DNA of 12,439 nucleotides from Jimgerdemannia flammicorona (taxonomy: Eukaryota; Mucoromycota; Endogonomycetes; Endogonales; Endogonaceae), in the NCBI GenBank assembly GCA_003990745.1, contig RBNI01005532.1, positions 1-12,439 of the forward strand, in the 5' to 3' direction. This document shows, piece by piece, positions 9,055 through 12,439 of this stretch (position 1 is the stretch's first letter; every line of letters starts with the position of its first letter). Position numbers and translations under genes: made by a program. The notes beneath the pieces were generated by a model. The model was not told the DNA's origin and made no database searches. It saw nothing but the letters and a program-made list of their open reading frames with translations.

Positions 9055-9480
9055 GAGACTACTGCTATCAGTGCTACCTTCTGGATCAATAAGAAAAACA
9101 GAGACTCTGCAGACCAGAGCTCCTAATTACAATTATACAGTCAACTTCCCCTGAACAGAAGTACACCCCCTGTCTACTTGTCCCCCAGTCTATGACTAAG
9201 ATGGATACTGATTTCCAAAGCAATAAGAAATTAACAACCAAGAGTAGTATTTTAGAACAATGGGATACTATAACCATGGAAGATACTCTGACTGCTGAGA
9301 CTGCAGACACCAGAAGATTAATCTCAGCCAAGATATTGTTAAAGTAAGGGGACAACAGAACCCAGATCTGAAAAAGACTAGTTAAGAAATATAGAAGAAA
9401 GAACCTCAAGATCTACAGTTTGAGAGAAGATATCCTCACTCTCATCAGACATACAAATGTTGCCCAGTATGTTCTACTAC
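9055..9480 (+). pseudogene. Gypsy pol linker (right half), upstream of dUTPase
   Basis: This continues the frame interrupted at 3883. It encodes Ser/Thr- and Lys-rich sequence with several stops and no recognisable fold. Towards its end LKIYSLREDILTLIRH leads into the dUTPase N-terminus. It is probably a disordered polyprotein connector. Confidence 0.4.
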
Positions 9481-9873
9481 ATCCCAAGGCCAAACTCCTG
9501 AGCAAAGCTCACCAAGAAGATGTAGGGTATGATCTCTATAGTTAGGAGGACAAACCTATCAAATCAGGAAAAACACTGGTATTTAGAATAGAAGTAGCTA
9601 TGCAGCCACCCAAAGAAACTTACATATATCTAGCTGACCTCAAGGTCCAGGCTTATCAGTCACTGAGTAACTATACAAGGAGGAACTATAGACCTAGGAT
9701 ATATAGGTGAAATCAACATCATCTTGTATAACAATAGAACAGAATAGTACTAAATTCTTTAAGGACAGAAGATTGCACAGGTAGTCTTTATAGAAGTCAA
9801 GACACTACAATTACAAGAAGTCTCTAAACTGACTGAAGGAATAAGACAAATTAAAGGATTTGAAAGCTCAGAC
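9480..9873 (+). pseudogene. Gypsy pol: trimeric-type dUTPase domain (broken)
   Basis: dUTPase hydrolyses dUTP to dUMP and pyrophosphate, limiting uracil in newly made cDNA. All five family motifs appear in order over about 131 codons, the usual size. Motif I is GYDLYS (9525-9542), preceded by AKLLSKAHQEDV. Motif II is the PPKETYIYLA region (about 9606-9635). Motif III is GGTIDLGYIGEI (9679-9714), keeping the catalytic Asp and the Tyr that stacks on uracil. Motif IV is GQKIAQVVF (9763-9789). Motif V is R-x-x-KGFESSD (9844-9873), with Glu for the usual Gly. A frameshift lies between motifs II and III (frames of 9525 and 9679). Stops are at 9543, 9745, 9751 and 9760. It lies between protease and RT, so it is part of pol. 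The copy is dead, but the identification is strong. Confidence 0.88.
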
Positions 9874-10334
9874 AAAAAGAAAATATATCTCCTTCAGGTC
9901 AACCACTTCAAGAAGGATGCCCCTCAGCAAGTATACTACTAACTAATCAGACTATATAAGAATCTCATCTTGGAACCAGGAGAGCAATCCACCTTTGAAA
10001 TCTTTGCTCTACCTGATCTGAGAAACCTTTGTTTTGAACCCAATAAAGATATCAATTATCTGGACATTGAGGGAAATACATTCTCTAACAAGATGAACTC
10101 TGTATACTTCTAAGCAACCAACCAGAGCTGGGAAAGCATCATCTTGCCAAAAGGAACCATCATAGGACATCTGGTGCCTTTACTCAACTGAACTTATAGT
10201 GAAGTTTATAAACTAAACTTATTGGGAAATGGTAAAAGGTCCTAGAAGAAAGGAAAGACCCCTATGTGACCCAGGAGATAGTGAAGCCTTCAACCAATAT
10301 TGGAGAAGAATTGACAACCCAGAAATAGTACCAA
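9874..10334 (+). pseudogene. Gypsy pol: pre-RT spacer with KGTxIG-type motif
   Basis: Readable segments include LEPGEQSTFEIFALPDLRNL and, further on, NQSWESIILPKGTIIGHLVPL. A hydrophobic-PKGT-hydrophobic-IG-x-L motif often precedes RT in Gypsy polyproteins, where it forms part of a beta-rich linker after the protease. Frames change and stops occur. No catalytic motif is seen, so this is a spacer rather than a separate enzyme. Confidence 0.5.
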
Positions 10335-10893
10335 TTAGTAGAACTCCTCAATATATATCAAGATATCTTCACTACTAATTATGGCAACCTACCATATAGC
10401 CCATCATACCACTATAGTATAAATAAGAAAATGCACCACCTATCTGGCAGAAACTCTATAGAATATCCCATCACCTAAAGATATTTGAAAAAGAACACAT
10501 TCATAAACTCTTAGACAATAGAGTCATCCAATCCTCTATCAGCCCCTGGGCTAGCCCTATACTTATTGTATCCAAGAAAGGAGGATGGAGACTCTACATA
10601 ACTATAGAAAACTCAATTCAGTCACTGAGAAGGATGCCTATCCTTTGCCTAGAATCAATGACCTCTTGTATTAGTTACAAAATATCAGATACTTCAGCAG
10701 TATGGACCTTTTTGCAGGATTTCATGAGATCTCTATGGATTCTAAAGATATTCAGAAGACAGCCTTCCTTGCTCTAGGAAAACTGATTGAGTACCTCTGA
10801 ATGCCTTTGAACTTTGCGATACACCTCTCACCTTCCAGAGATGATGAACTCAGTCTATAACCCACTGATCTACTACTTTCTGATTATATATAT
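10335..10893 (+). pseudogene. Gypsy pol: reverse transcriptase fingers and palm, cut at YxDD (broken)
   Basis: The order is typical of Gypsy RT: LVELLNIYQDIFTT, then HKLLDNRVIQSSISPWASPILIVSKKGG (SPWASP from 10541), AYPLPRINDLLY (10636 onward), YFSSMDLFAGFHEI with the first catalytic Asp at 10705-10707, DIQKTAFLAL, then FELCDTPLTFQR and MMNSVYNPLIYYFLIIYI. Three frame changes are needed (frames of 10541, 10633, 10806 and 10841) and several stops occur. The sequence ends exactly after the Y-I codons (10889-10894) of the YxDD active site. Thumb, connection and RNase H are absent. The enzyme would convert element RNA into cDNA; this copy cannot. Confidence 0.9.
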
Positions 10894-11058
10894 TGTAATA
10901 AGCCAAAATGTACCACCTGAATTATAACTTAGCCAGATGATGTGAACAATTAGCATACTTACCCAGCATGATGTAACTTCCAGTATATCATAGTTACTCA
11001 TGCCTGCCATACTTATAATTAGCCAGAATACCAGATCAGGGTTATTTATCTGTGTTCT

Positions 11059-11191
11059 GAGGACACACCTGTGTCTGGTGGACACACTCATGTCCTACAG
11101 ACACACTCATATCATGTGGACACACTCATGTCCTGTGGATACACTCATGTCCTGTAAACACACCTATACTCAGAGGACACACCCAAATATT
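11059..11191 (+). repeat. Seven tandem 19-bp repeats
   Basis: Units start at 11059, 11078, 11097, 11116, 11135, 11154 and 11173, each exactly 19 bases. The core is gtGGACACACTCATGTCCT. The two central units (11116 and 11135) differ by one base, and the outer units are more diverged, as in an array growing by unequal exchange. GGACA and TGTCC within a unit form a short imperfect inverted repeat. The array lies in the middle of the LTR-like segment, upstream of its TATA-like box, where U3 enhancer repeats occur in some LTRs. Confidence 0.88.
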
Positions 11192-11245
11192 ACCAGAAGT
11201 AGTAAATCTATAGTTAGCCATATAGCAACCAGATAGCAACCACAA

Positions 11246-11279
11246 TGTATAAATTACCCCAGAGACAAGAGTGAATAAA
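11246..11279 (+). promoter_or_regulatory. Candidate TATA box and poly-A signal of the LTR-like segment
   Basis: TATAAAT at about 11249 is followed 25 bases later by AATAAA at about 11274, with the A-run at 11300 about 22 bases beyond. Close spacing of promoter and poly-A signal is compatible with a compact LTR having a short R region. There is no further support. Confidence 0.35.
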
Positions 11280-11449
11280 CCTCAGTCCAAAATTGAAGCA
11301 AAAAAAAAGTCTGCCTACCATACTTCGAGAGGAACTCTACAGCTACTGTTAGGAGATTGTGAGCTTATTTCCCCACTCTGGTCCACTTTCTGATACAAAG
11401 CTTGAAGATTTTGCTACCAAGTTCAAGTGAAGAACTGGAATTATTAGTA

Positions 11450-11567
11450 TGCTTGCCAGACTAAGCCTGAAGACCCACTGCTTAAGGAATAAGCCATGCT
11501 ATTGGTTCACTTGCCAGATAAACCTGAAAGATTTCCACCTAAGAGAAAGCCACCTTGCTCAAGCCAG
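11450..11567 (+). repeat. Two imperfect copies of a roughly 58-bp unit
   Basis: Copy one (about 11450-11507) reads GCTTGCCAGACTAAGCCTGAAGA...CCACTGCTTAAGG...AAGCCATGCT by parts. Copy two (about 11508-11567) reads CACTTGCCAGATAAACCTGAAAGA...CCACCTAAGAG...AAGCCACCTTGCT. Matching blocks keep the same order and spacing. Unit edges are approximate. Confidence 0.5.
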
Positions 11568-11674
11568 TTTCTGATGCAACTTTGCAGTGACCTGTCATGC
11601 AAACGAAGCCAGTCTTTAACAAAACGTTGCCAAGAGACCCTTTCCAAGTTGAAGCTGCCATTTTCAAGAAGTCT

Positions 11675-11758
11675 GCCGATTCAGGAAGAATCTGTGTCAT
11701 CTGCCATTTTTGAGTTATCCACATTCCCAGTTGAAGCCGCCGATTCAGGAAGAATCTG
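11675..11758 (+). repeat. 20-base exact direct repeat, 64-base offset
   Basis: GCCGATTCAGGAAGAATCTG occurs at 11675-11694 and 11739-11758. Flanking blocks also repeat in the same order (GTTGAAGC before each, TGAGTTAT and TTCCCAGT after each) with small deletions in the second copy. It is therefore a degenerate tandem duplication rather than a chance match. Confidence 0.8.
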
Positions 11759-11865
11759 CGACACCTGAGTTATTGTTCCCAGTGAGCCCAATTTGGAGAA
11801 CCCGCTGCCAGTATAATTTCCAGTAAGCCACCTTTTCAGAGAAGCTGCGCCAAATCAAGCTATCT

Positions 11866-12041
11866 GCCAGAAAATTATATACTTTTGGAGATCGTCATGC
11901 TACACAAGATCATCATGCCAGAAATTACATACTTTTGGACAAAAGATCGTCATACTAGAAATTGTATACTTTTGGAGATTGTTGCACTGTACAAGATCAT
12001 CATGCCAGAAATTGCATACTTTTGGAGATTGTCATGCTATA
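11866..12041 (+). repeat. Two 88-bp higher-order repeats, each a long plus a short subunit
   Basis: Four subunits start at 11866, 11917, 11954 and 12004, with lengths 51, 37, 50 and about 38. All share the core AGAAATTRYATACTTTTGGA (one A longer in the first), usually followed by GATCGTCAT or a variant. Long subunits carry an extra ACAAGATCATCAT. The alternation long-short-long-short implies duplication of an 88-bp pair. Confidence 0.82.
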
Positions 12042-12183
12042 TATAAAATTTTACCAATTCTCAGTTGACCCAAGAAGGAAAAGACATATAAATCACCACT
12101 ACACCCAGAGAACCATCCAAATAAGGAAACTGCTCACAGATATCCAGCTTTGACTATTATACTACTAAATACCAAGAACATTG

Positions 12184-12439
12184 GACCTTTCTCCGGTACT
12201 ATTCACGTTACACAAGCTTCAAGCAACAGTTTTCGACACAAAGCGGAGAAAAGGTATTATAAACATGTCTTCGAGCAAGAGTTCCAATGGGCGTGCTGGG
12301 TCTGGTGGACCTGGGGCCTTTGGCTGGCAGCAGGTTGGGAGGGGTTATGGCCTGGGGATGGGGGCCTTTGGAGGGTCGACGAGCGGAGAGAGTGCTGGAG
12401 GAGGGCCGGTGTCCAGTGGGAAGGGAGGAGGGACTGGCC
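12184..12439 (+). mobile_element. LINE-C: 5' end of a younger, related LINE
   Basis: Homology with the LINE-B 5' UTR begins at about 12184 and continues through the start of ORF1 to the window edge. CpG is retained (eight or more in 256 bases) and the reading frame is open, which suggests a younger, possibly intact copy. The exact 5' boundary is uncertain by several bases, because LINE-B ends at its own insertion point. The rest of the element is outside the window. Confidence 0.82.
12265..12439 (+). CDS. LINE-C ORF1, N-terminal 58 residues (partial, open)
   Basis: The ATG at 12265 opens a frame with no stop to the window end. The product begins MSSSKSS and continues with GAFGWQQVGRGYGLGMGAFGG and a Gly/Ser-rich run. 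It is nearly the same as LINE-B ORF1 over the first 35 residues except for a variable patch at residues 8-15. By family analogy it is the RNA-binding ORF1 protein; the Gly-rich basic segment would be flexible and may contact nucleic acid. No domain beyond that is visible in this part. Confidence 0.8.
   Translation, partial: MSSSKSSNGRAGSGGPGAFGWQQVGRGYGLGMGAFGGSTSGESAGGGPVSSGKGGGTG

Larger units (their letters stand above)
2218..10893 (+). mobile_element. Degenerate Ty3/Gypsy-type LTR retrotransposon, split by LINE-B, both ends truncated
   Basis: Two blocks (2218-3883 and 9055-10893) read as one gag-pol order: gag C-terminus, aspartic protease, CPxC...CPxC module, charged linker, dUTPase, pre-RT spacer, RT fingers and palm. 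The 18-bp duplication at 3866-3883 and 9037-9054 shows that the blocks were contiguous before LINE-B landed. Reading across the duplication keeps a frame open (WSFTLSETTAISATFW). Capsid and gag zinc knuckle are missing at the 5' side. The YxDD box, RNase H and integrase are missing at the 3' side. Stops and frameshifts occur throughout, many as TAG or TAA where CAG or CAA is plausible. No LTR of this element can be proven in the window. Confidence 0.85.
10894..11300 (+). mobile_element. LTR-like segment (candidate solo or terminal LTR)
   Basis: The segment begins TGTAATAAGCC exactly where RT homology stops. It is non-coding and CpG-poor, and contains a 19-bp repeat array, a TATA-like GTATAAATTA (from 11248), an AATAAA (11274) and an end in ...GAAGCA before nine A. 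TG...CA ends, a TATA box and a poly-A signal fit an LTR of about 407 bp. The problems are that no matching 5-bp duplication, primer-binding site, polypurine tract or second LTR copy is found here, and that the end at 11300 is uncertain. It could instead be a polyadenylated retroposed fragment. Confidence 0.4.
11301..12183 (+). repeat. Repeat-built, CpG-containing stretch of unknown nature
   Basis: This is 880 bases with no recognisable gene. It consists largely of degenerate internal duplications: about 60-bp units at 11450-11567, a 20-base exact repeat at 11675 and 11739, and the 88-bp double unit at 11866-12041. CpG is common (about one per 80 bases), in sharp contrast to everything from 9055 to 11320. 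A 90-codon open frame at 11496-11768 overlaps the repeats and resembles nothing I know. It sits directly upstream of LINE-C and may be either the target DNA, an independent repeat or an upstream control region. Confidence 0.5.

Noticed and set aside
8955..9089. Upstream ATG at 9089 extending the ORF1 frame by 45 codons
   Set aside because: Bases 9037-9089 lie outside LINE-B, in the target-site duplication and Gypsy sequence; LINE-C fixes the start at the MSSSKSS methionine.
11059..11191. 19-bp repeats as a CRISPR array
   Set aside because: Units are contiguous with no spacers, in a eukaryotic retrotransposon context.
11496..11768. 90-codon open frame as a host gene
   Set aside because: It overlaps the tandem duplications, has no recognisable motif, and an open frame of this length is not surprising.
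10894..12183. One long LTR covering 10894-12183
   Set aside because: CpG content changes sharply near 11310-11320, and no TG...CA pair with matching target duplication could be found for the longer interval.
1..12439. tRNA, rRNA or spliced host genes
   Set aside because: No tRNA box pairs, rRNA-like conserved blocks or convincing exon structure were seen on either strand.

Overview
The window is a graveyard of nested retrotransposons with no recognisable host gene, tRNA or rRNA. Two APE-type (L1/Tad1-like) LINE families or subfamilies, a Ty3/Gypsy-type LTR element and widespread C-to-T type decay (stops where TGG, CAG/CAA or CGA are expected, and very low CpG) suggest a repeat-rich filamentous fungus with RIP-like mutation or DNA methylation. 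This is an inference; the sequence does not identify the species.

Layout: 1-1794 is the 3' third of a LINE on the + strand (LINE-A: RT palm to poly-A). 1795-2217 is an unassigned stretch ending in AATAAA and an A-rich tail. 2218-3883 and 9055-10893 are the two halves of one Gypsy element on the + strand (gag C-terminus, aspartic protease, a CPxC...CPxC module, dUTPase, pre-RT spacer, RT). It is split by a nearly complete LINE on the - strand (LINE-B, 3884-9036) flanked by a perfect 18-bp target-site duplication. The Gypsy RT stops at its catalytic YxDD box, where an LTR-like segment begins (10894-11300) carrying seven exact-length 19-bp repeats. 11301-12183 is a repeat-built, CpG-containing stretch of unknown nature. 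At about 12184 a third LINE (LINE-C, + strand) begins, with an open ORF1 that runs off the window.

The autonomous machinery visible is: for the LINEs, an ORF1 nucleic-acid-binding type protein and an ORF2 with AP endonuclease, reverse transcriptase and a C-terminal zinc knuckle; for the Gypsy element, protease, dUTPase and RT. All copies except the LINE-C fragment are dead through stops and frameshifts. CpG counts made by eye (below 1 per kb in the Gypsy and LINE-A, about 4 per kb in LINE-B, about 20 per kb right of 11310) agree with the nesting order: Gypsy and LINE-A oldest, LINE-B later, the right-hand segment youngest.

The most notable content is the dUTPase domain, with all five family motifs, lying between protease and RT of the Gypsy element.
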